From Prorocentrum cordatum (taxonomy: Eukaryota > Sar > Dinophyceae > Prorocentrales > Prorocentraceae), in assembly GCA_963575745.1 (NCBI GenBank), contig CAUYUJ010015693.1:581932-645931 (forward strand): a stretch of 64,000 nt of DNA. The letters run 5' to 3'. How positions within the stretch are numbered: the first letter of the stretch is position 1; each line of letters opens with the position of its first letter. Below are positions 1-12,310 of this stretch, piece after piece. The notes below the pieces were generated by a model, which searched no databases, was not told where the DNA came from, and saw only the letters and a program-made list of their open reading frames with translations. Both the position numbers and the translations under genes were made by a program.

Positions 1-20
1 TTGGCGAGTTGGGCCAGGCT

Positions 21-181
21 TCCTCCTGCTGCTCCTGCTCCTCCTCCTCCTCCTCCTCCTCCTCCTCATCCCTCTCCTCTTCCTAGCGTTCTCCGCCTCC
101 TCCTCCTCCTCCTCCTCCTTCTCCTCCTCCTCCTCCTCCTCCTCCTCCTCCTCCTCCTCCTCCTCCTCCTCCTCCTCCCCC
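21..181. repeat. (CCT)n microsatellite
   Basis: Two CCT/CTC tracts (about 21-67 and 91-181) joined by a short interruption. The long poly-Leu or poly-Pro reading frames across it are products of the triplet repeat. Positions 182-563 hold no gene that I can support. Confidence 0.9.
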
Positions 182-563
182 CTCGCGGATGAACACACGA
201 TGCTGCCGCCGGTGGCGAACGGTACCTCCGCGCAGCATTTTTCCCGGCGCTCGCGGTGCCCTGCTGCCCCCCTGGCGGTCAACGTCGGGGGCGGAAAAGA
301 GGGGGGTGATGACTAGGGGGGGTTGGATATCATGGCGTGGGCCATGATATTTCCCCAGATTTCATGGCGCCTCTTCTTATTTCATGAAGTCCCTGGCCCC
401 CCCGCTGGGCCGCGCACATGCCGCCGGTCATGATTTGCACCCCCCTCTCTTGGACACCCCCCTCGTGGCCGCTCCCGACAACGCTGGCTGCACGGAGGGG
501 AATACGTTGTTGCAGCCCCTGGTGGCGAGCAGGTGCAGGACCGTGTATTTGGCGCTGCTACTC

Positions 564-731
564 GTTCGGGGGTGGACAGAGACCTCCTACCCCGACACGT
601 CGATGAGCGAATCGGCCGTTTTCTGTTCGCGAGGGGGCGTCGCGGCCGCAATTTTTGCGGGTCCAGGTCCGCCGGTGTCGGTCCCAGGTTCACTAAAAGG
701 AGGTTGACTAAAGGGAGGTTTGTCCACCGCC
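564..731 (+). repeat. dispersed repeat, copy A
   Basis: About 170 bp, from GTTCGGGGGTGGACAG to GTCCACCGCC. It is closely similar, with small indels, to 35140-35312 in the same orientation. It includes the phrase ACTAAAGGGAGGTTTGTCC. No coding sense was recognised, so it is most likely a fragment of an interspersed repeat family. Confidence 0.75.
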
Positions 732-1095
732 GATTCGTGCAGCTTTCCATGTACACCATTATGTTCCTGATGTTTCCGTTGGTGGCGACCGTATGCACGA
801 AGATGAATCTCCTGATGCAGCACATCATGATGCCGCCGTCGCTAGCGACCAGCTGCCCGTTGCTGAATCTGCTGGCGTTGGTGGCGAACGAGTGCCCGAC
901 CATGCCCACGACGTTGCTCTCAGTGCAGCGGTCCGTGTATTCCATAATGTTCGTGGAGTTGCCGCTGGTGGCGACCGTATGCACAAAATTGAACCTGATG
1001 CCGTACATCCTGATGCCGACGTCGGTGGCGACCGTATGTTTGTTGCCGAATTCGTTGGCACAGGTGCTGCCGCTGGTGGCGGACGAAGCCTGCCC
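722..1095. repeat. degenerate repeat block with GGTGGCGACCGTATG phrase
   Basis: The phrase GGTGGCGACCGTATG occurs near 781, 967 and 1023, with related GGTGGCGAACGAGTG near 880, so this is a diverged repeat at about 60-180 bp spacing. Read on the minus strand it gives a recurring VATxGN peptide, so a decayed repetitive coding sequence on that strand is possible. I recognise no family. Confidence 0.45.
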
Positions 1096-1186
1096 AAAGA
1101 TGCCCTACATGGTCTTCTGAATCGCGAGTCTGGCCTTTTCCCGCACCGCTTCGACGCGAGAGCGAAGGAAATGAGGAGCCTGACTG

Positions 1187-3320
1187 ATGTCGACCGTGGA
1201 TGTCGCCCCGCCGTCGCGGCTAGCCCCGTGCCCCCCGACAGGCGCACTCCCCCCCGCCCTTCCCCGTTTTGGCGCCCTTCGCTCCGTCCGCCCCCACCTC
1301 TGGTCCCCATCCCATCGTTTCCATGCCTTCAGAATGCCACACTGGGGTGAAGTATTCCAGCGACGCACTGCCGACGTCGACGCAATTGCCGACTTCATGA
1401 CCACTGTTGAGCCAATCCCCCGCGATGGTCACCAGTGCGTTTCAAAAAATGGTTCGGTTTATCCCTGGTTTATCCCCGAGAGTAGTTCTGCGGAGATCTT
1501 AGCTAGCAAGAAAGATATTTCTCCTGGCCCTGACGGGCTCACATATTCGGCTCGGCGAGCAACGGGGGAAGTTGGTCTGCAGTGTCTGTGTGCGCTGTGC
1601 CGCGAGCTGGTGGAGAGCCAGAGCCCGCCCGCGGACTTGAGCGCGATCGCGGCCGCCTTCCCCCCGAAGGGGGCCACTCCTTGGAAGGAGAAGTTGCGGC
1701 GCGTGCTCCTGGGGGCACCAGGCCTCTCGCCCGATCCAACGCGGGCGACGAACTGTCGAGTGCAAGCGCTGCTTGGCCGTTGTCGCCGCTGGCCAATGAT
1801 ATGGTCTAGGGCGCCCAAAAAGGTTCCCTTAGAGGTCGCCAGATGATGGGCAACATCATCGAGGTAGACGCCAACCTCTTGATTGCGAACTCCCTCTGTG
1901 ATCAGAGGCGAGCAGGCTCTGCCCTGTTCGACCTAGAAGCCGCGTTCCCCAGCATCAACCACGAGTACATGTGGGCTGCTCTTCATAGCTACGGTATCCC
2001 TGAGCTTATTTTCAAAAAATACTATTGCCTTGTACCGTGACAGTCGCATGCTAGTGAGCTCTGACAACTCGGAGCCGCGTGCGCCTCTCAGCGGTTTACT
2101 ATTCAGTCTCTGTTTTGATATTGCAGTTCTTAACTTCAGACGCTCTCGCTAAGTACTGCCACCACCTACAACGCGTTTGCCGATGACCTGGCCGCGGCAG
2201 CAAGCGACCTGATCAGTGTGCCCCCGCGCCTCCGTCGGCTACCGGCGCGGAGTGGGGGCGGCGCAGGTCTTCTTTTGAACGCGAAGAAGTGCCAGCTGGT
2301 ATTCCCTGATGCTGCAACATGTAGGAATGCTCTTCAGCTTTGCCGCGAAGCTGGGATTCGAGTAGGCCGATTTCGGATTTCTAGATATGGGTGGTTTCTT
2401 GGGGTGGAAGTTGGCATTGATCCTGCTGAGCTTTCCTGGGGCCCCGTCCATGGGTCTTGGGCTTTCTAGCAGCGTCGCGGCGCATGACGCCGATGGGATC
2501 CCCGTGGTTTCCTATGTGGCCCAGGTTCACCGCCCAAGCGCGCTTGCACGTCGCGTTGAAAAAGATGGGCTGCAGTTGCTTACTTGCTCTCCCAGGCACA
2601 GCTTCCCCCCGAACTCCCTCTTCGACCTGAAGCGTATGGGGCGCAAGTTGGAGGCCCGCAGGTTGGAGACCTATGCTCGCGCTTGCCTAATCCGAGCTGC
2701 CACGAGAAGCCAGAGTTTTGCCCAGTATTCGACCCTCCTAGACTCCTGGAGCCTCCTGGATGAAGTGTGCGTTGCCTGGCTGTACAGGCAGATGAGTGCC
2801 CACTCGATCCTACTGCAGATGAAGACTGAGTATGACTGCTTTTTTATCGTGTTCACCCTCCCCCTGTTGATGTGCCTGCTAAACGGTTGCACGCTTGCAT
2901 TCACAAACATTTTCTGTGTGATTATCCCCTTCCCCTACTGCTTCTACAATACTTCCCCGGATGCGAAAATTGAAGGACTACTCCCCTGCTAACTCTGATC
3001 GTGCCATGATGCGGTTGCATCTTTGTGCTCGACATTTACCTGCCTATATTTTCACGTCTCTCCTCAAGGCTACGTTTAATTCCTGGAACACGCCCCGTCG
3101 CCATCACTGCGGCGCCGAGGGGTGCCGACTCAGATGCTATGCCGTGGGTGGAGATGATATCCTTCACTATGTATCATGTCCTATTGGTGTGCATGTACTC
3201 CGCTCTCTGCTCCATCTTCCTCCACATGACTATGGTGTTGACCCATATTCCTCCTTCCTCCCTTATCTCCCCCTTCCGATCGCGACTCTTTTCTGTCTGC
3301 CTGTATTGCGTTGAATTGCC
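1187..3320 (+). pseudogene. decayed non-LTR retrotransposon (LINE) reverse transcriptase
   Basis: Remnant of a LINE polyprotein spread over all three frames. SPGPDGLTY lies at 1520-1546 (frame 2). A stretch containing RGRQMMGNIIEVDA and FDLEAAFPSINHEYMW follows at about 1835-1960 (frame 1, first palm aspartate near 1930). PRAPLSGLLF lies near 2078-2107 (frame 2). The catalytic FADD box is at 2176-2187 (frame 1), followed by LLLNAKKCQLVF. A C-terminal cysteine/histidine cluster (WNTPRRHHCG, then HYVSC) is at about 3085-3180 (frame 0), as in many LINE ends. At least three frameshifts separate these blocks, so no functional protein can be made. No upstream endonuclease domain was recognised. The motif order matches non-LTR reverse transcriptases; the clade is not assigned. 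Confidence 0.85.
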
Positions 3321-6252
3321 TGCGCGCCTCCTTTCAGTCGCTTCGCTCTTCCACCCGTGCACCCGACCCCGCGCGGACCCGTGGCCTCATCTTTTCGCGA
3401 CTGCGCACCTCGGCGCGACGATCGCCGACGGCTGCGGCGCTGGCAAGAGCTGGCCGCCCAGGCGTGCCCAGGGGAGGTAGGGCAGAGAGCAGCATGGACG
3501 GTGGACCTCCCTCTCCCCCCTCCTGAACGCGGGTCGTTCCTCATCCTCCTCCTCTTCCTGTTCCTCCTCTTCCTCCCAGTCCTCCTCCTCCGCCTGGTCC
3601 TCCTCCTCCTCCTCCTCCTCCTCCTCCTCCTGGTCTTCCTCCTGCTCCTGGTCCTCCTCCTCCTCCTGCTCCTCCTCCTCCTCCTCCTCCTCCTCCTCCT
3701 CTCTTCCACGCTAGACCAACTTAAGGTTTCCCTGTGGCGCTTTCCATGCCCAAAACAATCAGCAAGAGAGTGCACGACTCGGCTCAAGATGCACCTGGCG
3801 GGCGCCGCGGAAAATGGGGAAACATACAGGTGAGGAGGAGAATAATATAAAGAGCAAGCGCCCGCCAGTTCCTCGAGGTCTGCACTAGCATCTGTAAACA
3901 AGTACATCGAATAAGTCAAGCAAATCTAAGCCCCCCAATTTGTCACTGGTAGTGCCCCTCAGTTGGCGAGGAAGAGCAGATTGAACATGCAAGTAGTGTC
4001 GCAGTGTAAGCGACAGCCCCTCCTTGTCTCCCCCTCCTCCTCCTCCTCCTCCTCCTCCTCCTCCTCCTCCTCCTCCTCCTCCTCCTCCTCAAGCACAAGT
4101 GGGCCAAGACTGCGTGCCCGCTTGGGTTCAACCGAGTCACGTTCCGCCTAGCTCTGCGCCTCCACGTCGGGGCTCGAGGGGCCGCGCCGCGGCTCGCGCG
4201 GCCGATCACGGCGGCAAAAAAGAGCGAATTCGGTTTCCTTTACGCGCTCACCCATGCGACGCATCCCTTTGTTCGGCGCGGTCGTCGTCTCGGGCTTCCG
4301 CGTGGGCTTCCTCGCGCTGGATTGGCCGTGCGGGTGCGGGGCCAGGCTTTCTCATGTCATTGGAGGCACCGCGGCAAGTGTTCGTGGCGAGTTTTGCCAC
4401 GTGCATTTCCTCCGTGGGTCCACCCAGTGTTTCGGAGGCTTGGGATCGCGAATGTCAGAGTATATTCAACTGCCGTCCATCAGTGCTGTAATGTGTGTAT
4501 TGCAGGCGTGTTTGGTTCTGCTCATCGATCTTGTTCTGTTTCGGCAGGAGCGTCAATGGGCTTTGGGCAGTTGCAAACCAGTTGGAGGATATTCCAATAC
4601 AGCGTTCAAGGTGTTGTCGTTTCAGAATGGGCTGCATCTGGTTATTTCACAAGCTGTGATTTGTTGGTGGGTATTCTGCCCTCCCTGGTGGTCGGAGAGC
4701 CAGGGGCCCGCCCTTGTGGCTCACCACCAGGGGTTGAGAGGCTGGCGATGCAGTCGATTTCGTGTGACTGCTGGGAGCATTTCTGGCACTTTCGGGTGGC
4801 GGTGCAAACTGGGAGTTGTTGGTGGGTATTGCGCCCTCCTTGGCTCCTTGGTGGTCGGCGAGCTAGGGGTGTCGCCCTTGTGGCTCGCCACCAAGGATTG
4901 AGCGGCTGGCACTTCAATACATGTCTCAGTGGTGCTCGCCTTTAGACGGCGCTGGTTTATTTTGCTATCTTTGGAATTCGGCAACACTTTCTCGATTTGC
5001 TTGTGCATCGCTCAATGGTTTTCAGTGCGCGGTGCATAGTGTCACGGCAGTAAAATTTGGGGTCGGGCATTTTGTTGTTCAACGGTGATGTGCGCTCGCT
5101 GCTAATCTGCATGGGCCTCGCGTGCCCCATGATGGCCTTCTCCTTGCGCCTATCAGCTTCTCGTTTTGACTGGAATGCGCAGCGCCGACGGTTTGGCACT
5201 CTTTCCCTCGTTCAACTGGTGTGCAGTTGGTCCTTGCCCTCGATACACACTGTGCGCAGTATGTGTCGTCTCTTGTGGCCAGTGGAGGGACATGATCAGT
5301 TTCTGAAAGATGGTGAACAACGTTTTTTTTCGATTGGGAAATCAGCAGGTTTGGTGCACGCAATCCACACACGCGCTCCTCCAGTGCGTTTCCTTCGGCG
5401 GGAAGCTCAGGGGTTGCAGGTGTTTTGTTTAGATGACTCCGTCATGTTGCTCCCGTATCCTATCCTATCCTGTCCTCCTCCTCCTCCCCGTTTCCATTCC
5501 CTCCTACAGTCATTACCCGACGGACCCGGCCCGACATTCCCGCCATTCCAGCGGGTTCGTTTGATGTGCGCGTTTCTTGTTTCTCTAAACATAGTGTGTG
5601 TGTGTGCCAATGTTATGTAATTTCTGTGCACATGTACACAAACATATTTATGATATACGAAACGAGCAGATGCGTTGCTGGATCTCGAAACGGTTGGGTG
5701 ACGTTGGCCCCCGTTGGCCCCTGCTTTCTCCCGTTGGTGCCCGATGGCCCTCTTTGGCCCCCGTCGGATGCAGAATCGGGCGGGCGACGTTTGCACGTTT
5801 TTGTTCGGGTTCTGATTGCGTGGCCCGTGGGATCCTGGAGAAGGGCGAGGCTGCCGCGACCGACCCCAGATCCGCGTAGGCCCATATTTGGAGGAGACTG
5901 TGGAGGTTTTTTGAGGACTTCGGAGGCCTGGGACAGTCTGGGCTCCAAGCTTCCGAGGTCAATGCTCATGCCCCCGAAGCCGACGTCCAGGCTGGCCGCG
6001 CGCGCGACTTCGAGCGCGCGGGCAAAGCCTTGATCGACCAGGTCGCCTGTTTTGCTCTCTCGCTTTCAGCAGGCGAATATGTTCGCGGTCAGCGTCGGTC
6101 TTTGGGATTGCGATGGCGGGCACTGCTGCCGCCGAGCACGGCATTGTCCACACAGCCACATGTAAGCGCTCCGCCCCCACCCCCCAGTTGTACAACCCCG
6201 AGGTCGTGCACTCCGGTGCTGTGTGGTGCCGTGTCTGCAAGCGCTTGGGGGT
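3321..6252. other. non-coding stretch with CTC arrays and one local duplication
   Basis: It contains (CTC)n tracts at about 3541-3708 and 4029-4090. A roughly 100-bp segment at 4660-4765 recurs diverged at 4818-4915; both carry GTTGGTGGGTATT and CTTGTGGCTC. I found no exon with a recognisable protein. Confidence 0.6.
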
Positions 6253-6254
6253 TA

Positions 6255-6432
6255 CTCCAGATTTCGTAATAAAAGGGAGGGGGTCTCAACCCTCCCAGAC
6301 GAGAAGTTTTAGACCCCCCCCGTGGTAGAACCCTCCAAAACATCGTCCCCAGACCCCCCAGACCCTCCAAGATAGCCTGGAAGAGACCCCCCCCGAAATG
6401 AGACCCCCCTCCCTTTATTACGAAATCTGGAG
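6255..6432. mobile_element. MITE with TA target duplication (mariner-type)
   Basis: A 178-bp element with inverted ends of about 33 bp starting CTCCAGATTTCGTAATAAA, with one-base length differences in the A and G runs. It is flanked by TA at 6253-6254 and 6433-6434. It has no coding capacity. The TA duplication and CTCC-type ends are those of Tc1/mariner-derived (Stowaway-like) MITEs; that assignment is inference from structure alone. Confidence 0.8.
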
Positions 6433-7427
6433 TACACCCGGGTGAGAGTGCGGGGGGGCGGCGTTCTTCCGAGGGCTGCCGCTGCGTCGCGGTCCCTAGT
6501 GTCTGCTAGTCACCGTCCCCGCAGGCTCCTGGAGGTCCTGCTCTCTCCTGGTGCCCTTGCTCCCTCCCGCCCCGTCGTGGTGTGTGAAGCCTGTGGGCGC
6601 AGTGCCAGCAATCGTGTCCTGGCCCCGCTCCTGGCCCTTTTGCAGAGGCAAGCCCAGGGAGCACGGAGGGCGGGCTCTGAAGCAGCTGGCCCAGGGCTCT
6701 CTGCCTGGGACCCGTGAGGCTGCCACCTGCTCGACCAGGCGCGTTGAGTTGGTGTAGTGTGTTTGTTTCTTTCCTGTTCGGCGCCCATGGGTGACCGTGT
6801 TCTTCTGCAAGGCTTCGAGCAGGAGCAGAAAGATAATGATAACGTGGGCGGAGACGAAGATGATGACGACCATGGGAATGGTAATGAGAGCCAGAGTGGG
6901 AATGCGAACGAGGATGATAATGATGTGCGTCGGGCGCGTGGCTCCGACGGCCGCGGCCCGCAGATCCGAGTGATCCTCCCTGCGCCCCACAATCACTTGT
7001 TCCACGAGCTGAGTCTTCCCGATTTCCGCTGCGGGCTGACGACGACGGTTCACATCTGACTGCGGCGTCCCGCGCGGCTTTGAGCAGCGCCCTCACGATT
7101 ACAACTATTGCCCGGACCGGCAAGCTGCAAACGTCGCCCACCCGACCGCGGCAGGTGTCAAATCTGTTCGCGCTCGCCACCGCCGACTTCGACAGACGCT
7201 CGGCTGTCGTGGTTGCGAGCCCCGAGCTCTCTCGATCACTGCGCAAAGCGGGGAGCCCAGCCCTTCTTGGTCCAGCTGCCCCGCCCGCCGCGCGAACTGC
7301 TTCGTCCCCGACCGCGTGGCCCTCGCGCAGCAGCCTGCGCCCCATCCTTTCGTTTCGAGCAACCTCCTCGGCAGTGTCACGCGGCTTCGCGAGTCTGCGC
7401 GCAGGCTCGCCCGCCCGCTCGTCTTAA

Positions 7428-7609
7428 TTCGAGCCTGTCCCCCTACAGGGGGATTTTCGACGAATTTGTTTTTACAATTTTTTCCCAAAAATATTCAAAC
7501 AATAGTCCAAAAATAGAATTTGTTTTAGTATGTTTAGACCTTTTGGGGGTATTTGTCGTGTATGTTTTGTGTTTCGTCGAAAATTCCTCTTTATGGGGAC
7601 AGGCCCGAC
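7428..7609. mobile_element. MITE with TTAA target duplication (piggyBac-type)
   Basis: A 182-bp element with an AT-rich interior in GC-rich surroundings, flanked by TTAA at 7424-7427 and 7610-7613. The ends are imperfect inverted repeats of about 37 bp with the shared blocks GCCTGTCCCC and ATTTTCGACGAA. It has no coding capacity. A TTAA duplication is the hallmark of piggyBac-type transposition, so I infer a non-autonomous relative. Confidence 0.75.
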
Positions 7610-7613
7610 TTAA

Positions 7614-10045
7614 TAGGGGAAGGAAGAGTAGGCGGGTAGGAGGGAGGGAGGGCGGGAGGGAGGGCATGGGAAGGAATGCAGGATGGAGAAGGCGCAGGGG
7701 GATCGGGGAAGGGGGAAGGGGGAAGGGGACAGGATAGTGATGCGGAATCTCAGGGGGACGAGAGGGGGGAAGGGGGTTGAGATGCCATGGGATGTCAGCT
7801 CCAGTCAAGTATGATGTGGTGTTGCAACGTTGCCAGCAAAGCGCCCCAAGGACGCATCGGCCAGATAACCAAAACATGTCTTCCTCGTTGTGTTCCCAGG
7901 CCAGAATGACATGCAGCCCGAGCCACATGTCGCGCCTTGCGACGGAGTTATGCGGGACTGTTTGCCGAGATTGTTTCTTCGCTGCGGTATGTTTAAACGC
8001 CGCCCGAGGACTTGTACTACAAGGCGCAGGTCGGTGAGGCCTCGCGACGCTGACCGCGCGCAGCCCCTCTCTAAGCGGAGAGATTGGGCGGCATGTGTGA
8101 GCGGGGCCAACAGATAGGAGACGGAGAGAGGTGGGAGCAAACAAGCTAAGGGCACGTACAAAGGTCGATTGAAGAGTTGAGCAGAGCGGCTACAGAGGCA
8201 ACTAGGACAAATAATTGGATTGCGCGCCGCGATAAGAACGTATGTACAATATAAGGTCATTGTTGGGATAGGCAGAAGTGGATGCAATCAGTAACAGTAG
8301 AGCAGTCAGCCAGCGGCTGCGCCAATCGTGGCCAAGAGCGTGTTAACTGGCGCGTTTGTCTGCAGAGTTCCCTTCGGCGAAGGTGCGCTCGGTAAATTCT
8401 GTACTGAGGGCACCATGCTGGGGCATGGCCATCAAATTTGATTACTATGTTGAGCTCAATTCTTCAGGGGTCAACCTCAAAGACCTGTTGAGGAGGAGGC
8501 AGGCAGGAGGAGGAGGTGAAGGATTGAAGGGAGAGGAGCACAAGGAGAAAGAGGGCTCACAATATTGCAGTCCGCTGCTCCCTCCCATGGTGAGCATGAT
8601 CGCATTATCACTAAATCACGGCGTCCGTGGAAAAGCTGGGCTGGAACGTGCAGGCGGAAAGTCGCATGTACAGTCGTCTGTGCATTGTTGGCGAATGCGT
8701 GATTATTGGACGAGGCTTCGACAGTCGACAGCATTTTCACGCTTCAGTGAGACTGGCCTGTTGAGCTACCTGGGCTGTACTGGGCGGTATCTCGTGTGCT
8801 CATTGGGGTCATCGGGCAGATTGCAATCTTAGGGCAGCTGCGAGGCTACTTGAAGCTGGCCGTGGGCCGTTCTGGCCATTTCCTGGGGTGGTCTTGGATC
8901 ACACGTAGTTGGTATTGAGAATGACTCTGTTGGGGTCCGCTACTTGGGTGAATGGCTTTGTAATTAATGATTTTGCAAGGGTTGATGTTTGCTTCCCGAT
9001 TCCAGAAGGCTCAACACACAAGCACACGCACACGTTTTCTTCGCCTGCATGTTGCAGCACTCGCCTGGATCGGCGCACCGATAAGTGGCGGTCGGCGGTT
9101 CAAACACAACAAGACAGGACGTGTGGAATTCTAATTGACCACCTTATGTGGCCACGCGAACGGAGCCTACACACTGTTCCTCCAACGCAGCAATGCTTCG
9201 CAAACGCGCGGATAGACGCCGCGGGCCACACTGTGTGAGTAATCGTGCAGGCCTGGGTCGCGGGGGAACAGAGGCGCGGGACAAGGCAGGGCCATCCAGA
9301 GTGCCGGTGCAGGAACAGAGGCGCAGGAAGAAGCCAGAGAGCCGTACGATCGCAGCGGCGCCGAGTGGCTGAGCCGGGGGAGGAACGGGGGCCGGAGATG
9401 GCGGGGAGCCGGACGGCGAGCCGAAAAGGCGCCGTAGCAGCAACCGAGTTTGATCCATGAGCCAGCGGCGTGGTGAAGGATAGGGGGCCAGCAACGATCA
9501 CCTGCACTGACATCGCAGTGGCGGCGAGACAGCCGCAGAGAGGGAATTGCGGCGAGCCGAGCAGTCCAGCAGCAACCAATGGCATCCAAAGACGCGCAGC
9601 CAGCAGTGACGAGAGGGGGAGCAGAGAAGGGAGGAGAACCTGAGGGGTAGGCGGGTGGCTGGCTTGACTGTCGACACCCGGTGTTAGTGGCATGCCGCGA
9701 AAGAAGAATCATGGTATAGGTCGAAGTGCCAGGACGGCAAGGACCAGAGCGATGCGAGTTGTCGCCGCCGAGTGTACCTGGCAGCTTCCATCGCCCGGGG
9801 TGCCACCCAGACAGCCATGTCGAATCGGGCCTGTCGCGGCGAAGAAGTTGAGCGTGTGGCGAGGCCGCAAGCTGTAACGTGACGAGCCACGTGCAGGAGG
9901 GCAAACGCCAAAAAGTCAAAAAGCAGGGCCGCGGCGTCACCGGCGCGAGGTGTGTCGCAGACCACCCGTGCGGCACCTGCCCACGCGCTGGAAGCGAGGT
10001 GCCGCCGGCCCTTGGAGAACCCTGTGGAGCGCCGACCGTATCTTC
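7614..10045. other. no gene recognised
   Basis: Mixed-complexity DNA with short G/A-rich tracts (7620-7760). Overlapping reading frames are present on both strands, but none carries a motif I recognise. Confidence 0.5.
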
Positions 10046-10057
10046 GCACACACACAC

Positions 10058-10089
<32 letters not shown>

Positions 10090-10219
10090 GCACACACGCA
10101 CACACGCACACACGCACACACACACGCACGCACGCACACACACACACACATGCACACACACACACACACACGCGCACACACACACACACACACACACGCA
10201 CACACACACACACACGCAC
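10046..10219. repeat. (CA)n microsatellite with CG interruptions
   Basis: CACACA/CACACG array. The long His-Thr and Cys-Val reading frames across it are repeat translations. A smaller copy lies at about 10758-10788. Confidence 0.95.
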
Positions 10220-10259
10220 ACGAAGCAGGAGCTGTGCGACAGTTTCACGACTCATCAGC

Positions 10260-10729
10260 GATCTCTGGGCGACCAATGTCTGTCTGCTGTGAGTGCCGCT
10301 TCTGCGAAGATTCTAGACACACTGGAGAGGAAGGTCCAGGCTCTTGAGACCAAATTTGGGAATGTGGCGCCTCAAGTTCCCTGGAGTGACCGGGTCAAGG
10401 GCGATGGCCCCGTGTCCCTTCCCGAGTGCCAGGGCGACCATTTCCAGGTGGGTGACTTGGTGCGCCCGCACAGCCTCGCTACGTCGGCTCTGAATGGGCT
10501 GGTGGGCTGCGTCCGTGGCTTCGTCGGAGAGAGGGTTCAGGTGGAGTTCTTAGGTATCGACGGCTGCAAGCTGATTAAACCAGCCTTCCTGGTCGCAGAT
10601 TCGGCGGAGGAGCCGAGGACATGCGAGAACCCATGCGGCCAGGGAGGCTCGACATCTTCTTTGTCGTCTTCGACGGCTTCCTCTTCTACGACTTCTGAGC
10701 TGGCTGCTGCCGTGCTCCGACCCCGCTAA
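10260..10729 (+). CDS. possible terminal exon, LNG-type protein
   Basis: An open frame that runs out of the (CA)n array looks coding only from about 10260 to the TAA at 10727-10729. It contains a helical stretch (ILDTLERKVQALETKFG), then FQVGDLVRPHSL, SALNGLVGCVRGF and CKLIKPAFLV, then a Ser/Thr-rich tail. The order 'A-LNG-x2-G ... K-x-I/V-KP' is seen in small beta-rich domains common in dinoflagellate proteins. The real 5' border is not visible; a 3' splice site inside or just after the repeat is likely. It could be the last exon of an upstream + strand gene, or a retroposed 3' end. Function unknown. Confidence 0.45.
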
Positions 10730-11204
10730 GATGAACAGACCCATGGTGTACGAGTGACACACACACACGCACACACGCACACACACACTTTTTGGGCGGA
10801 CGCGGCCCCGCGCGCAGCGTCAGGGCGGAGTCGGGCGCCGCGGAACGCGCGTGGCCTGGCCTCAGAGGCCGCAACAGTGCACCATACACACATGTATGAA
10901 TTGTACGCGTATTCCTCCCTAGGATTCGCGCTGTAGGCCCCAGCTGATCCAGAAGAGTGGGCATTGGAAGTGCCTGTTTGTCGCTTGTGCCTCTCCATCT
11001 TTGTTGCTCATGGTGCGCATAGCCTTGGTGCACTTGCCTGCGCACTCTTCTGAAGCATGCCTTTGGTTAACTTGGGCAGTGCGGTTTTGAGTCAGCAGTG
11101 CAGCAGCCAGTGTGCCAGGTTATCAACAGTAGTTCAGTTATACTTACATGGTGTTATGTTGTTCAGCTTGATATTCCACTCCCTCTGTCTGTATGTCTCT
11201 ATGT

Positions 11205-11262
11205 CTCTCTGTCTCTCTCTCTCTCTCTCTTTCGTTTCTTTCTTTCTCGCTATCTCTCTCTC
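11205..11262. repeat. (CT)n microsatellite
   Basis: CTCT array with a few interruptions. A sister tract lies at about 12378-12440, so the minisatellite block between them is bracketed by CT arrays. Confidence 0.9.
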
Positions 11263-11324
11263 TTTATACATATATACCGCATAGACCACCCTTCGGGTGA
11301 TAAGGAGGCGAGGGGGGGGGACCA

Positions 11325-11989
11325 CCGTCGCACTCGATCGATCTCACTATCGATCTCGCTATCGATCTCATTATCGATCTCGTTCGATCAATCTCACAAT
11401 CGATCTGGCTATCGATCTCACACTCGATCTCACTAACGATCTCACTATCGATATCACAATCGATCTCACAATAGATCTCACAATCGATCTGGCTATCGAT
11501 CTCACGATCGATCTCACATTCGGTCTCACGATCGATCTCACTACCGATATCACTATCGATCTCATTCGATCGATCTCACAATCGATCTCACAATCGATCT
11601 CACATTCGGTCTCACTATCGATCTCACTATCGATATCACAATCGAACTCACAATCGATCTCACAATCGATCTGACTATCGATCTCACTATCGAACTCACT
11701 ATCGAAGTCATGATCGACCTCTCGTTCGATCTCACTATCGACCTCACTATCGTTATCACAATCAATATCACAATCGATCTCACATCCGGTCTCACTATCG
11801 ATCTCACTATCGAACTCACTATCGATCTCACTATCGATCTCACATTGGGTCTCACTATCGACCTCACTATCGATATCACAATCGATCTCACAATCGATCT
11901 CACATTCGGTCTCACTACCGAACTCACCATCATCACCACCATCATCATCACCATCATCATCATCGTTGTCAACATCATCATCATCATCG

Positions 11990-12046
<57 letters not shown>

Positions 12047-12048
12047 CC
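11325..12048. repeat. 12-bp ATCGATCTCACA/T minisatellite ending in (ATC)n
   Basis: Some 50 units of about 12 bp (ATCGATCTCACT, ATCGATCTCACA and variants) run from 11325 to about 11925, then grade into a pure ATC/CAT triplet array at 11929-12048. The long acidic (minus strand) and DLTID-type (plus strand) frames here are repeat translations. Confidence 0.95.
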
Positions 12049-12310
12049 GACGGGACACCGACGGGACACCGGCGGGACACCGCGGGGCCCCGGCCGCCCG
12101 GAAGGGAGACATTTGGTCCGGCCGCGCCTCAGCCACACGGGACACCAGCGGGACACCGGCGGGACACCGCGGGGCCCCGGCCGCCCGGAAGGGAGACATT
12201 TGGTCCGGCCGCGCCTCAGCCACAGGAGACTTTCTTCTCGCCCGCCCACGCAGCTTCGCCTCGCCCGCACGCACGGCACGCACGAACACGAAACCGAAAT
12301 CGATTTCCCG
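12049..12310 (+). repeat. GGGACACC block with duplicated segment
   Basis: GGGACACCGGC-type 11-bp units, then a segment containing GGCCGCCCGGAAGGGAGAC and TTGGTCCGGCCGCGCC in two copies about 82 bp apart (near 12083 and 12165). The following sequence (about 12232-12310: TCGCCCGCCCACGCAGCTTC, then CACGAAACCGAAATCGATTTCC) recurs inverted near 31920-31990. Confidence 0.85.

Noticed and set aside
6787-7059. Acidic frame MGDRVLLQGFEQEQ with Asp/Asn-rich tail
   Set aside because: Considered as an upstream kinase exon, but it has no PRP4 motif and the opposite frames are equally open.
8410-8500. Phrase KFDYYVELNSSGVNLKDLL as an N-terminal kinase exon
   Set aside because: It does not match the expected acidic 'GYY..R.GE' segment before exon a, and no splice sites fit the phase.
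9167-10292. Cys-Val and His-Thr long frames
   Set aside because: Translation of (CA)n; only the part after 10260 looks coding.
11371-12279. 302-aa acidic minus-strand frame and 329-aa plus-strand frame
   Set aside because: Product of the 12-bp minisatellite and the ATC array; no unique protein sequence.
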